From: Ricordea florida
Lineage: Eukaryota > Cnidaria > Anthozoa > Corallimorpharia > Ricordeidae
DNA length: 64,000 bases
Reading direction: 5' to 3'
Assembly: GCA_949710005.1 (NCBI GenBank)
Contig: OX453272.1
Span: forward strand, 23,450,391 to 23,514,390
The position numbers and the translations under genes are program-made. Positions 22,001 to 31,904 of this stretch are shown here, piece after piece (the stretch's first letter is position 1; each line of letters starts with the position of its first letter). Below the pieces are notes generated by a model, which saw only the letters and a program-made list of their open reading frames with translations, was not told the origin of the DNA and made no database searches.

Positions 22001-25000
22001 TCTGTTTATAAACAACAACCAAGTCACTTCTTGTCGTGCAAGCTAGTTTCAATTTCTTACAATCCAGGGTTTAGAGATATAATAAAGCAATTATCCCTCA
22101 AAATCGAGTCGTACATGAACTATAGCCAACTCGGCGCTACGCGCCTCGTTCATGCTCATGTACGACTCGATTTCGTGGAATAATATTGTTAAATAATCAT
22201 GACCGAGCACGTCTTGCCAACAAAAGATTTCTTGTATGCCAATATGGCAAACGCTTTTTCTGTGGGAACAAACTGTCCTATTAAGCATCTTGCATATCTG
22301 GATTTATTATATATGTACTGAGATTTACCCACTGAAAAGGCGCGAAATAAATTTGGTTCACAAGGTGGTCTAAGAACCCGACAGCCAATCAAATGGCACG
22401 TATCGCTTTTTCCACGTGTGAGGAAAACGATATGTCCAATCAGGTGCTGCGTATCATTTTTTTTTTGACGTGTGAGCCGTAACAAGGTGATTTTCATTCA
22501 GCTGGCAGCATTTCACTTTGTTAAAGAAATCTTTCGCAAATGCTGAAGCTTAAAAACATGAACGAGAAAAGGTTTGTTGATCACGATACTTCAGTCGAGG
22601 ATTACGTGGAAAGTCTCGAAAACAGGAATACGAAAGAGAAAACGAAACGAGATGTGAAATTGCTGGAAACCTTTTTGAGAAACGAAAAGAACGACGAGCG
22701 AGAAGTGCAAGACATAGACCCTGCAGAATTAAACAAGCACCTTGCGGAGTTTATTCGTTCTGTGAGACGTAAAGACGGAGAGGATTATGAGCCTTCAAGT
22801 TTAAGATGCCTTGTTTCAAGTATTGAAAGACATTTGAAGAAAAATAATTATACTAAGAGTATCATTAACGATAAAGAATTTGAATTGTTTAGAAAGTGTT
22901 TACAGGCTAAACAAAAAGAGCTGAAGAAAGCAGGTCGAGGCAACAAGGACAAAGCTGCTGTGGCAATCACGGACGAGGAAGTCGATATCCTTTACGAAAA
23001 TAATTTGCTTGGAGTTTCCTCTGCTGAATCATTGTTGAATACTGTTTGGCTGAACAACACCATTCATTTTGGAATGCGTGGTTGTCAAGAGCATAGGGAT
23101 TTGTGCTGGGGAGATGTAAAGCTTTGTAAGGACGCACAAGGTAACGATTATCTAGTTTACAATGAAAGACAGACAAAAACAAGGTCTGGAGTAGACGCTT
23201 CAAACGTTCGAAAAGTTTCCCCGAAAATGTTTTCAACTGGTGATGAACGAGATCCTGTCGTGGCGTACAAAATTTACCGTGAAAAGCGACCGGAAAACAT
23301 GATGGCAGACGATGCGCCATTCTACTTGGGAATAAACCGCACGAAAACAGACGGCTCCAAAAAACACTGGTTCAAGTCGGCACCTATGGGTGTAAATAAA
23401 TTAAACACTTTGATGAAAACAATGGCTTCAAAAGCAAACATCAACAACGAGCGACTCACCAACCATAGTGCTCGTAAACACATGATTCAAAAACTTAATG
23501 ACATTGAAATTCCGCCAACGCACATAATGCAGTTAAGTGGGCACAAGAACGTGCAAAGCATAACAAACTATAGTAGCTTGAACCTAAATCAACAAAAAAA
23601 CATATCGGGCATCTTAAGCCGATCATCGTCGCAAACACAAGTAACTACTGCAACTAACGAAACTGCTGCTGCGAGCACTTGCACTAGTAAAACCCCGATG
23701 AGTTTTTTCGATAGAGCAGTAATAAGTGGACGACAATTTACGATTTCCATTAATGCTCTTACTACCTCGCCGACCATTCAAACCAGGAGTTCTGTCACCG
23801 AAACCACCGAAAAAAGGTGGAAGAGAATCCGAATTGAGGAGTCCGACTCGGATTAAAGTTTAGAAATAATATTTTAACATTTTATTTGCTTGTTGTAATG
23901 TTAAATTTCTAGCAGAAATTCAAGCTTATGTTATAATCCTTTCAAAGTGAGTTTTTAACTTGAATTCACCTAACAGAGTTTTGTCTTGGTCTTTCATTAA
24001 AGACGATAAACAAGAATTTAAATCTCAGTATATATATAATAAACACAATACCACATGGAAAGTGCTTTGTACGGTATTTACGCACTCGTTGTTTTTGTAT
24101 CAGAAATCTCACTCGTTCGCTGAGCTCACTCGTTCGATTTCTGATACGTCAACAACTTGTGCGTAAATACCGTACGCCCACACTTTCCATGAAGTATTCT
24201 CTATATTTTTGGCGTCAATTTGTACTCACCAGAAAGATAGTACATGTGATCGTACCTTGTACACTGAGATGCATGGTTTGAAACGATCTGATGACATCCA
24301 CTGAGGACGCCACGCACTTGTAATTCCCTGAATCCTCGGGTTGAACTCCCCATATTTTTAATTTGCCGTCAGCACCGGAATTGGATCTTCCTGATGGTAA
24401 ATTTCCGTTTTCCTTCGTCCAGTAGATTCTTGGCAACGGGTTCCCGGTGGCTTGACAAGCAACAGTTATGTTTTGAAAGATTCGGGTTTCAAGATGGGAT
24501 GGCGGCCTTACTATGAACTTAGGCTTCTCCACAACGACAAGGTGGGTACTCGCTGTGTCTGTTCCTAATTTATTGGACGCCTTACACCTGTACAGTCCCG
24601 AATCGCTTGACTCAGCGTTTAAGATTGATAGCTGATTATTACTGGTATGTCTTCTTTCCTGACGCAGGTCGCTCTTGGCCTTACTCCAACTGATCCGCGG
24701 CGTGGGAAAGCCGATGGCAACACACTCGGGTAGTGTGACGTTGTGCCCTATCTGCACATAGGTGGGACCGAGACTCAAAGAAATCCGGGGGAGAGCTAAA
24801 AGAAAACAACGCAGTACAACCATAAACTAAACGCTGTTAACAAATTGTAGATTTTATTAAGGTAGTATTAGAAAACTTTATTACTGTTTAACCTATACCA
24901 GTTAGAGGTCTGTAATGTACGTTACTAACTGAGTTTTTATGAATCATTGAGAAAAACCAGGTTCTATAACTTAGGGTAAAAACCACCAAAATCAGATGAA

Positions 25001-27592
25001 ATTCCAAGGAAGCGAAAGGCCATTGGTAGGGGTAGTGTGGAAAATTACTAATAAACACGACTTGCAATAACTGGTTCAATTTGCCGTAGGATGCAAGCGA
25101 CTAAAGCAAAATTTGTAATACAATGCAATACAATAGTTTATTGACACTCCCCTGATGGGGCTTTTCAGTGGCAATGCGAGAACGCATCCCACGCGTGAAT
25201 GTTAAGGAATTACATTCACAAGAACCAGATCACAACACCGGGATCTACATCCACTGCTCTTTACAAACAGTGTGTTGGTTCTTTGCCGGCCAACGAAGTT
25301 ATACGAACAAGGGTCGTGCGAGGGAACCTACGGTTTATCGTCAGTATCTGAAAAGATTAGGAACTCCAATCATTTACAGATGTCATTGTAAAGGCAGCAC
25401 GTTCTCCTCATTAATCCACACACTCTCAGTAATGGTTCGGCCGAGGTTCAAACCCACGACCTCCCGTACGATAGTCCAGTGCTCAACTAACTGAGCTAAC
25501 CAGTCGGCGGTTACTTTATAATTGGCAGTCTTCACAGTGTAGTACGCTAAACCCAAGCGAACTAACTGAGGGCCTCAACTATAATTATTGTTATCCAAGG
25601 TCCAGTCCATGTTCTAGAGAGATGTAGGTTAAAGCAAAATTGATGAAATTTGTGTTCGTCAAGTACTTTTGGCTTGGTTCTTCATCAATATTACTTATCG
25701 TATTTTTTTGGATTCAAACTGTTAGGGCAATCAGATGATTTTTCTCCACCGACGCGTTACATTTATGTCAAGGTGGAATGATGAGTAGCCCCAAGATCAA
25801 AATCAATGATAAAGATGAATGAAAAAGCATTTACCGGTGTTAAGAGTTCGTATTCAAGGCACCAAATGCACCAATAATAATGTGATGTTATTCCTTAGCA
25901 AGCTGTAAGGCAATACAACACGTCATTTACGTATTGGGTGCCTGGGTTAGTTGCATTTACTATTTTATTACTTACTTGGTTTTGATATTCGGTGAGTAAA
26001 ATTTTGCAGTCCAACAAATTCTTCTCGGTACAAAAAAAAGAAAAATGCGTATATGCATCTCTAAAGTAAGAGTGCCAGTTAGAGGCCTCCGTTTAAGAAT
26101 ACGTTTCTTTCCCAAATATGTTACACTTACCTTGCACGACAAGTTCAGCAACCTTCTCCGATTTCCCTAGAATATTTCGTGCCAGGCATTTGTATTTTCC
26201 GGCATCCTCTAATTTTACGTTAACTATCTGCATCAGTCCGTTAGGTGTCACTTTCATTCTGCTGCTAGGCAACGATCCATTAAGCTTGCTCCATAGTAGC
26301 TGGGCTGAAGGATTTCCCGAAACAGAACATAAAAGAGAGGCTGTTTTGCTCTCGTTAACAATCAACACAGGAGAAGGAATCGTCACCTTAGGTGGGGAAA
26401 TTGATTCTCCAGGTTCACCTTTGATTCCCGCTGCGCCTTGCGGACCAATGTTTCCCTTAACTCCTTTCTCTCCTCTGACTCCCGGAGGACCCATAATCCC
26501 TTGCTTTCCACTTCTTCCTGGTTCTCCCATCACTCCCCGAGAACCTCTCCTACCCTTCTTTCCCTGATCTCCTTTGTCGCCTTTGGATCCAGTTCTCCCT
26601 GGAGGTCCCGGCCTTCCACGAAGACAAAACTTGTTACTTCCTTGTTGTTGACAGATTTCCATGCTTGTGGAAAATATGTCCTTTACAATCTCTTTCAAGT
26701 AAGCAGTGTCATTCAGAGTAGAACCGGAATTTAATGGACTTCGCTGCATCCTTTTAAGCGTTTTTAACTTCTTTAATAGAACCGGGCCTAGATCTATAGG
26801 CAGAAAAGATAACCACAAAGTGGAAAAAAGAAAGGAAATTACTATCACGCGATCTGGACTTATATTTCTTTTCTAAGGGTATCAGCGGGCTAATTACTCT
26901 ACAAGCCCAGCATTGAGCTACCTATTGTTCCTTTGTAATAAGGCTTATTTACAAATCAAAGGAGACGGTATTTCCACAATCTGGGGGGGGGGTTACTATG
27001 TGTTTCCTTCCTCTAACCCCTCCTCCCTCCTCCAATCTCATGAGGACATTGTTTTCCGGTTCACGCTGAGAATTAGGCGAAAACACTTACTAAGCAGGCT
27101 AGTTGCTTTCTGAATGTCGCTGCCGTCGAGGTTTGCTAGCGTTTTTCAAAAGAGGTATCAATACTCCGACTATGGAAATGTTCTTTGCCATATGAAGACG
27201 ACGACAAATAACTGCTGTTTCAATTCACGCGAGGCAACGTGTAGTAATCAGACGCAAGGAAAGCCTTTGAGAAACACACAGATTTTCTCAAATGCTCTCG
27301 ATACCGTGTTTGCTATCATTGTTAACAGTTTAAAAAGTAGGTTATGGCAGACAATTTAACAGCAAAAGAAAGAAGCCTACGTATTTTACGAGACATTACC
27401 TTCGTGAGACATCAAACGATCTTGATGAGATTGTCTCAGCTCAGCAACAGCTTTTTCGACAATCACAAGTCGATCGCCGTAACCATTCAAGTTAACGTCG
27501 ATTCTTATGAATCCAGCACAATAAAGAATCAAAGAAAGAACAGACAGCAGTTTACCAGGACAGATGGACATACCACGATCTTTGTGAGACAT
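18862..27592 (-). CDS. Gene A: type II membrane protein with collagen repeats, three Ig domains and a discoidin domain
   Basis: Five exons (27592-27400, 26793-26131, 24795-24256, 20092-19776, 19002-18862) join in phases 1, 1, 1, 0 to a 617-aa protein. Residues 1-12 are a short cytoplasmic tail. About 13-30 form a membrane anchor. KRMQR (78-82) is a possible convertase site. Cysteines at 112 and 121 precede 24 Gly-X-Y triplets (124-195). Three Ig domains follow (about 198-285, 290-372, 375-465; each with a YxC end motif), then a discoidin (F5/8 type C) domain (466-617). The Gly-X-Y run implies a trimer. The layout resembles colmedin/gliomedin proteins with discoidin in place of olfactomedin. 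A role in adhesion or matrix binding is inferred. The paralogue B lies upstream in tandem. Intron 3 holds an antisense Crypton gene. Confidence 0.9.
19776..20092 (-). CDS. Gene A exon 4: discoidin domain, first part
   Basis: It opens ACKPVGVADRKKIPDD and continues with ARGKAWCPK, FLQIDMG, ICAVATQG, YKLHLS and WKPYKEQ, the expected order of F5/8 type C strands. It ends in phase 0 at GAAAAG/GTATGA. Confidence 0.92.
20400..21419. other. Intron 3 of gene A, repeat-like, no gene
   Basis: A stretch around 20440-20540 (CTGATTGG, CTCTTATAACCCATCG) and 21280-21330 resembles transposon-derived intergenic DNA, but no matching partner was found in the window. Poly-A tracts lie at 20289-20313. No coding exon was found. 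Confidence 0.4.
21420..21630. repeat. Imperfect long hairpin (inverted repeat) in gene A intron 3
   Basis: The left arm has ATAAATAAACCCCTTCCTGG and TAGGATAATTCCC. The right arm has CATTATCCTCCTA and CGGAAGAGTTTATTTAC, in mirrored order about a centre near 21525. Several mismatches show it is old. It lies upstream of the Crypton gene. Confidence 0.6.
22104..22168. repeat. Short hairpin repeat upstream of the Crypton gene
   Basis: The arms AATCGAGTCGTACATGAAC and ATGTACGACTCGATT pair across a loop holding a second small palindrome (CGGCGCTACGCGCC). It lies about 370 bp before the Crypton ORF. Confidence 0.8.
22540..23856 (+). CDS. Crypton-type tyrosine recombinase (intact)
   Basis: The 438-aa ORF has the layout of a tyrosine recombinase of the Crypton / DUF3504 group. 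A helical core-binding domain spans about 18-125. The catalytic domain holds Arg180 (FGMRGCQEHRDL), His309 and Arg312 (TNHSARKHM), His335 (LSGHKNV) and the nucleophile Tyr344 (TNYSS). All catalytic residues are present and there is no frame break, so it is either young or kept by selection. The C-terminal tail (355-438) is Ser/Thr-rich and ends in a basic-acidic stretch. The start could be 22540 or the Met at 22558. It lies in intron 3 of gene A on the opposite strand. Such enzymes insert circular DNA by site-specific recombination. Domesticated relatives exist in animals, so a host role is not excluded. Confidence 0.92.
   Translation: MLKLKNMNEKRFVDHDTSVEDYVESLENRNTKEKTKRDVKLLETFLRNEKNDEREVQDIDPAELNKHLAEFIRSVRRKDGEDYEPSSLRCLVSSIERHLKKNNYTKSIINDKEFELFRKCLQAKQKELKKAGRGNKDKAAVAITDEEVDILYENNLLGVSSAESLLNTVWLNNTIHFGMRGCQEHRDLCWGDVKLCKDAQGNDYLVYNERQTKTRSGVDASNVRKVSPKMFSTGDERDPVVAYKIYREKRPENMMADDAPFYLGINRTKTDGSKKHWFKSAPMGVNKLNTLMKTMASKANINNERLTNHSARKHMIQKLNDIEIPPTHIMQLSGHKNVQSITNYSSLNLNQQKNISGILSRSSSQTQVTTATNETAAASTCTSKTPMSFFDRAVISGRQFTISINALTTSPTIQTRSSVTETTEKRWKRIRIEESDSD
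24050..24194. repeat. Hairpin repeat downstream of the Crypton gene
   Basis: The arms CATGGAAAGTG, TACGGTATTTACGCAC and TATCAGAAATC are mirrored by GATTTCTGATA, GTGCGTAAATACCGTA and CACTTTCCATG. The central loop has repeated CTCACTCGTTCG. It starts about 190 bp after the Crypton stop. Confidence 0.85.
24256..24795 (-). CDS. Gene A exon 3: Ig domains 2 and 3
   Basis: The 540-bp exon, the same length as in gene B, encodes two I-set type Ig domains (SWSK...DSGLYRC and YWTK...DSGNYKC). The first cysteine of Ig 2 lies in TLPEC. Acceptor TTTTAG, donor CAAG/GTACGA. Confidence 0.93.
25110..25510 (-). mobile_element. tRNA-derived SINE
   Basis: On the minus strand the head has an A-box-like TGGTTAGCTCAGTTAGTTGAG and a B box GGTCGTGGGTTTGAACC, as in tRNA. 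A tRNA-unrelated body follows, then a tail with GTATTGCATTGTATT repeats. It lies in intron 2 of gene A in the same orientation. Confidence 0.8.
26131..26793 (-). CDS. Gene A exon 2: convertase-like site, collagen repeats, Ig domain 1
   Basis: One 663-bp exon encodes the R-x-x-R site, two cysteines, 24 uninterrupted Gly-X-Y triplets and a full Ig domain (LLCSVSG, WSK, DAGKYKC). Acceptor TATAG at 26795-26794; donor CAAG/GTAAGT. Confidence 0.93.
27400..27592 (-). CDS. Gene A exon 1: start, cytoplasmic tail, membrane anchor
   Basis: It starts MSHKDRG, conserved with gene B (MSHKDSG), which sets the start. The hydrophobic run LLSVLSLILYCAGFI has no cleavage-type small residues at its end and is followed by an acidic/heptad-like stretch, favouring a signal anchor. 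It ends in phase 1 at GAAG/GTAATG. Confidence 0.88.
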
Positions 27593-27837
27593 TTTGTAAG
27601 TACGTGGTGCTGCACTGAAGCGACCGCAGTAAAGCTGAAACAAAACTCTAACACGTCAGTTGATTCATCTGATCATGTTACGGAATGTCACGCTAACTGG
27701 ATAAATGCCAGTGCCTGATGGCTGTGTATGGCTGAATGTGTGTTACCTTTGGATTGGCTTATTTTTTCAGCTAAATGAAGCAATATAGGAACATATAAAA
27801 AAAAATCACGACGTCAGTTTTCAAGAGCTTCCTAATC

Positions 27838-28256
27838 CAGGGACGGCGGAGCGTATTTTGAAGTGGGGGGGCTGAAAACGAGCGCCGGAGGCGCGAGTTG
27901 GTAGTGGGGTCTGGGGTCATCCTCGGAAATCATATTTACAACATTCTCCGCGACATACTTCTTGAAATAATTAGCTTGGATAAAGCGTAAAATGAAAAGT
28001 ACTTTTAATGCTTACAGCAATATTTTGGAGGTTATTTCTCAGCCTTCCGGTCTCCAACGCTAACCTGCGGTTTTTGGACACAAGCTTCCCGTCTGTGGGA
28101 AGGAAGCACACGCTGAGAAAATGTTAAAAATACGTAAGCGCGAAAAGTTTCTGACGAGGCTTGTATAAAGTTGTAGCTTAAACAAAATAAAATGTCATCC
28201 TCCTCAAAAGTGGGGGGGCTAAAGCCCCCCCAGCCCCCCCGGCTCCACCGTCCCTG
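27838..28256. mobile_element. MITE-like element with CAGGGACGG ends
   Basis: 419 bp with inverted ends CAGGGACGGCGGAGC and GGCTCCACCGTCCCTG. TAATC occurs directly on both sides (27833-27837 and 28257-28261) as a 5-bp target duplication. Near the right end is a run AAAGCCCCCCCAGCC. It has no ORF and lies just upstream of gene A exon 1, so it may overlap the promoter. Confidence 0.88.
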
Positions 28257-28990
28257 TAATCTTCGTGTTTGAGTTATGGAAATCCTGAATAATATTACGA
28301 AATAAACCTACAGGAGATCCCGCTAAAAGGCTACCCTCAGCCTCAGTTTAACTCACGCTTTTGTGTTAATCATTCCCTGAATCAATAAAGTAACCTGGAT
28401 AAATAATTGTACTTAATTTCGCCAGGGAACTGCGCCTCAGGATATGGCTTAATAAACGTTTCTTCTTCTAAGGAAGGACAGCTTTAATACGGTGGCCCAC
28501 AACTGTCACGGCAAAAGGAAAAAGTTCACGGCGAAAAGAAAAAGCTCAGCGGCGGCGATAATAAAAAGCTCACGGCGAAGAGAAAAAGCTCACGGCAAAA
28601 AGAAAAAGCTCACGGCAAAAAGAAAAAGCTCACGGCAAAAAAAGAAAAAGCTCACGGCGAAGAGAAAAAGCTCACGGCAAAAAGAAAAAGCTCACGACGA
28701 AAAGAAAATTCCAACCTGCTGTCTGTAATTGTGGAAAAGGTATGTTATAGAAACATGTTATTTTTAGTTGAAGTCTAATGAAAACGAGACACGTCAAGGG
28801 AATTCTCTTGGTTTTACCCGACACCTTACCGAGATATTCAAGGTTGTTTACCTCATGTGCACCGTTTCTTGGTTCGAAATCTCCTGTGAAATCAAAATTC
28901 AGGCAAATGTTCTCAATACTCTTGAAGTCTCGAGAGTTTTATATAACTCGGGTGGTTAAAATCCTAACTGCCTACTGGTGTAGATCTGTA

Positions 28991-29968
28991 CATGTGGAGA
29001 AATTATGGACACGCACGCGCAATAAATAGGGGATTAAGATTGGGTAATCAAACAAACATGGCCGTCTCGAGAAGAGACTTTGTATGGACCAAAACAAAAA
29101 AAAACATTCTAACCTCTCACCGTTTCAATAATTGCAGAATGTTGCATCTTTTCCGCGTCCACTATTCAGCTAACTCAAAATTGCCATAAGAAATAAGACA
29201 CGGTAAAATATAATGATCACGGTTTTGTTCCAGAAAGAAAACCACCAAAAGTCCACGAATCGCCCACATGTTGTCTCTAATTTCACAAAGAGGAGGCTTA
29301 CTAAAATCCGGTTCCCAGCGATAGTAGAAGAGGTATCCAAAATGTTGCATCTCTTTTCCCCTTTCCAAACGATGTTCGTTGAGTAACAACCAACAGAAAT
29401 ACTTCAAAACAAATATCTGCTGCGGTTTTGAGACTTATTTTCGCTTAAATTTGCGTTGCTAACTTCCCTCGAAAGCGTGACAGGAAGCGAATTTTCTAAG
29501 AAGAAACGCATCACTCGAGCGTCTTTCCAGTGTTGCTTTTGAAATGAAAACAATAAACTTTGTAACCGCTTCTCCTGGTTTCCAAGCTTCAAAGTTGCTT
29601 TCGATTTTCTTGACCGAGCAAATCTGGGACAATAAATAAACCAGCAAACACGCAAGTATTGCTTCTATTAATTTCTTTAATAGCGATATAATACGTTCTA
29701 CGGTAAAAAGTCGTCCTCCCTCGATTGTTTTCCGCCTCCGCTTCATTTCCTGGGTGAAATCGGCGGTGGAAAGGCAGTCAAGCGCTCGAAAGAATCCTTC
29801 TGAATGTTGACTTCTCTTACTTCTCGCCGCCATGTAGAATTTTAGCTTTCGCGATGACAAAAGGGTGCTTATCCAATGGAGAGCGAGAATTTCACTGGTT
29901 TGATTGGCAGGTCGCGGGAGCTCCTAAAATTAAACTCCTCCCCCTCATGTCCACAATTTCTCCACATG
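28991..29968. mobile_element. Nested element with CATGTGGAGAAATT ends
   Basis: The inverted ends CATGTGGAGAAATTATGGACA and its near complement bound 978 bp inside the larger TIR element. No clear target duplication was seen. It carries the minus-strand ORF at 29459-29860. Confidence 0.65.
29459..29860 (-). CDS. Hypothetical ORF in nested element (133 aa)
   Basis: Not recognised. It opens MSSRKLKFYMAARSKRSQHS, is basic at the N terminus, and has one hydrophobic run (about 58-77, LLKKLIEAILACLLVYLLSQ) that could span a membrane. More open but frame-shifted sequence continues to about 29160. It could be a transposon protein exon, a captured host exon, or chance. Confidence 0.3.
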   Translation of the reverse strand: MSSRKLKFYMAARSKRSQHSEGFFRALDCLSTADFTQEMKRRRKTIEGGRLFTVERIISLLKKLIEAILACLLVYLLSQICSVKKIESNFEAWKPGEAVTKFIVFISKATLERRSSDAFLLRKFASCHAFEGS

Positions 29969-31059
29969 AGTAGTTTTTTTACTCATTAGATGTACCCCAC
30001 CGACAACAATTTAAAAGGAGTGACACCCACACAAGTCTTAATAAAAAATAAATAACTTTCCCACCCCCTCTCAATCTTCAGGACCTCTGGGTTGAAAAGG
30101 TGGGCAAACTTGGGGAAGATCATGTTTCTAGAAATGGTGGGTGTATTTCTGCTCTGATTAACCAAATTATTCAGTAAAATTGCCAAGCCCTAGTCAATAA
30201 TTGGCCATTATAGCCATCCTTTATTAATTAAGGTTGAGGGGAGGTGCATCTACGCTCAAAATACCCACCTGGGTAAGCTGGGTACTCCCATCATATTTAA
30301 GGATGGGTGAGTTCCACAAAGGGTGTGTCATATTCAAGTATATACAGTGTAATCTCGTAAGGTATGTAATGTTTCTTTCCTTCTGTTTTGATTGAAAACA
30401 TATTTTTATTAGCAGTTGCTGGCCCATATCAAAGTGCACCCCAGGATTGGACCAAAGATTTAGGGCTGCTTTAGGCCTAGCCATGCAAACCAAGAGAATT
30501 TTCTTGACGTGTCTCGTTTTAACTAGACTTTAGCTAAAAATAACATGTTTCTAAAACATTCCTTTTCCACAATTGCAGTAGAACTTTTGACTTTCCTCTG
30601 TTCTATGCCCACAGTGACTACAAAACATTGCTACAGCTTCGAAATGATCATCGACAGGAGCCCATGACATCGAAAGCTCGTGTCCGTCGTGTCCGTATCG
30701 TCATCATGATGATGCTCTACGACCGCTAACAACCAACTGCTGGCCGGTTGGAATTTTTCTTTTCGCTGTGAGCTTTTTCTTTTCGTCGTCAGCTTTTTCT
30801 TTTCGCCGTGAACTTTTTCTTTTCGCCGTGAGCTTTTTCTTTTTGCCGTGAGCTTTTTCTCTTTGCCGTGAGCTTTTTTTTTTCGTCGTGAGCTATTTCT
30901 TTTCGCCGTGAGCTTTTTCTCTTTGCCGTGAGCTTTTTATTTTCGGCGTGAACTTTTTCTTTTCGTCGTGAGCTTTTTATTTTCGGCGTGAACTTTTTCT
31001 TTTCGCCGTGAGCTTTTTCTTTTTGCCGTGACAGTTGTGGGCCACCGTACTTTAAAGAG

Positions 31060-31904
31060 GATTTATTATTTTTATTATTTATTATTTTTTTCGCGCTCCT
31101 CCCCTCGCGCGCGACTCGCATTCGCGCTCGCCTCGTTTTCGCCAAGGAGAGTCAAGTTCCTTATTTCATATTTCATATTTCCCGTGGATTTGAACATTCT
31201 CATGAGATCCTTCAACTTTGAAGCTTCTTTCCATCCACTATCGTTTGTGCAAATTACTTCTAGAGCGGATAATGTATAACATCAATTTAAAGTGATCCGG
31301 CTTATGAGCTGTGAGCAGTATTGTTTGCACTGTTGACTGGTTATGAAGTTTTGGCACCTTGGAAAACATATGTTTGCTGGTGAACCTTACAAGGGCACCC
31401 AACGACTGTTTTCGGTATTAAATAGATTTAGGCAAACCTAAAAGCGGAGCTCCTCACACAGTCCCTCCAAAAATGCTTAAAAACTTTTAGAAAGAACTCA
31501 GCTTTATGCTTATGTCCCTCCAAAAATTAACGCTTGAAAACTTGTAGGAAGAAAATTTTTCCTCCAAAACCGCTATGAATAATCCGTTTCTTCAGCAAAA
31601 CCTTGTAGACTGCTGTAGACTGCTGGCTGTAGGTTGTGTAGCCGCGGCAAGCCGCGAAAAGCGCGCGAAAAACAAAGCCTCGTTTCGGTTTAAGACCTTC
31701 TAAATATCCCGGATGACTATGGCCGCCATGTTGGGGCAACGTCGTCGTTCGTCGTCGTCGCTAGGCGCACGCGCCCGCGAGCCATGCCGCTAGCCACGAT
31801 GACCATGAAAACTCAAACGCATGGTTTTCTCAATTTCTATCCTCGCACGGTAGTTATGGGGCTCCGCTCAGCGGCTCTTCGAGCCGCTGTGGAGCTCCGC
31901 TAAA
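31060..31904. other. Intergenic, simple repeats only
   Basis: It holds TTATTATTT repeats near 31060-31090, a CGTCGT run near 31740-31765 (GTCGTCGTTCGTCGTCGTCG) and a short block ATAGATTTAGGCAAACCTAAAAGCGGAGCTCC at 31420-31452 that recurs at 34850-34880. No gene is seen. Confidence 0.5.

Larger units (their letters stand above)
28488..31049. mobile_element. 2.56-kb TIR element with 20-bp repeat arrays
   Basis: Both ends carry the same inverted sequence (TACGGTGGCCCACAACTG, then TCACGGCAAAA). CTTTAA sits directly outside each end (28482-28487 and 31050-31055), a likely 6-bp target duplication. Inside each end is an array of about 20-bp units (CTCACGGCAAAAAGAAAAAG) at 28508-28710 and, inverted, 30757-31035. 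The TIR continues past the arrays through ATTGTGGAAAAGG and CGAGACACGTCAAG to about 28815 and from about 30495. No transposase is recognised, so it is probably non-autonomous. The lysine-rich ORFs here are repeat artefacts. Confidence 0.88.

Noticed and set aside
22540-24194. CRISPR-like or phage-type integrase locus
   Set aside because: The tyrosine recombinase has the Crypton layout, sits in an animal intron, and the flanking repeats are single hairpins and not spaced direct repeats.
25440-25510. Genuine tRNA gene on the minus strand
   Set aside because: A and B boxes are good, but the sequence does not fold to a full cloverleaf and continues into a SINE body and tail.
26118-26567. 149-aa plus-strand ORF opposite gene A exon 2 (and 49150-49629 opposite gene B)
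   Set aside because: Antisense shadow of the Gly-X-Y and Ig coding exon; proline-rich pattern comes from the complement of collagen codons.
28492-28728. Lysine-rich ORF (and its minus-strand counterpart at 30789-31145)
   Set aside because: It is read-through of the 20-bp tandem repeats in the TIR element. The frame has no stops only because the repeat has none.
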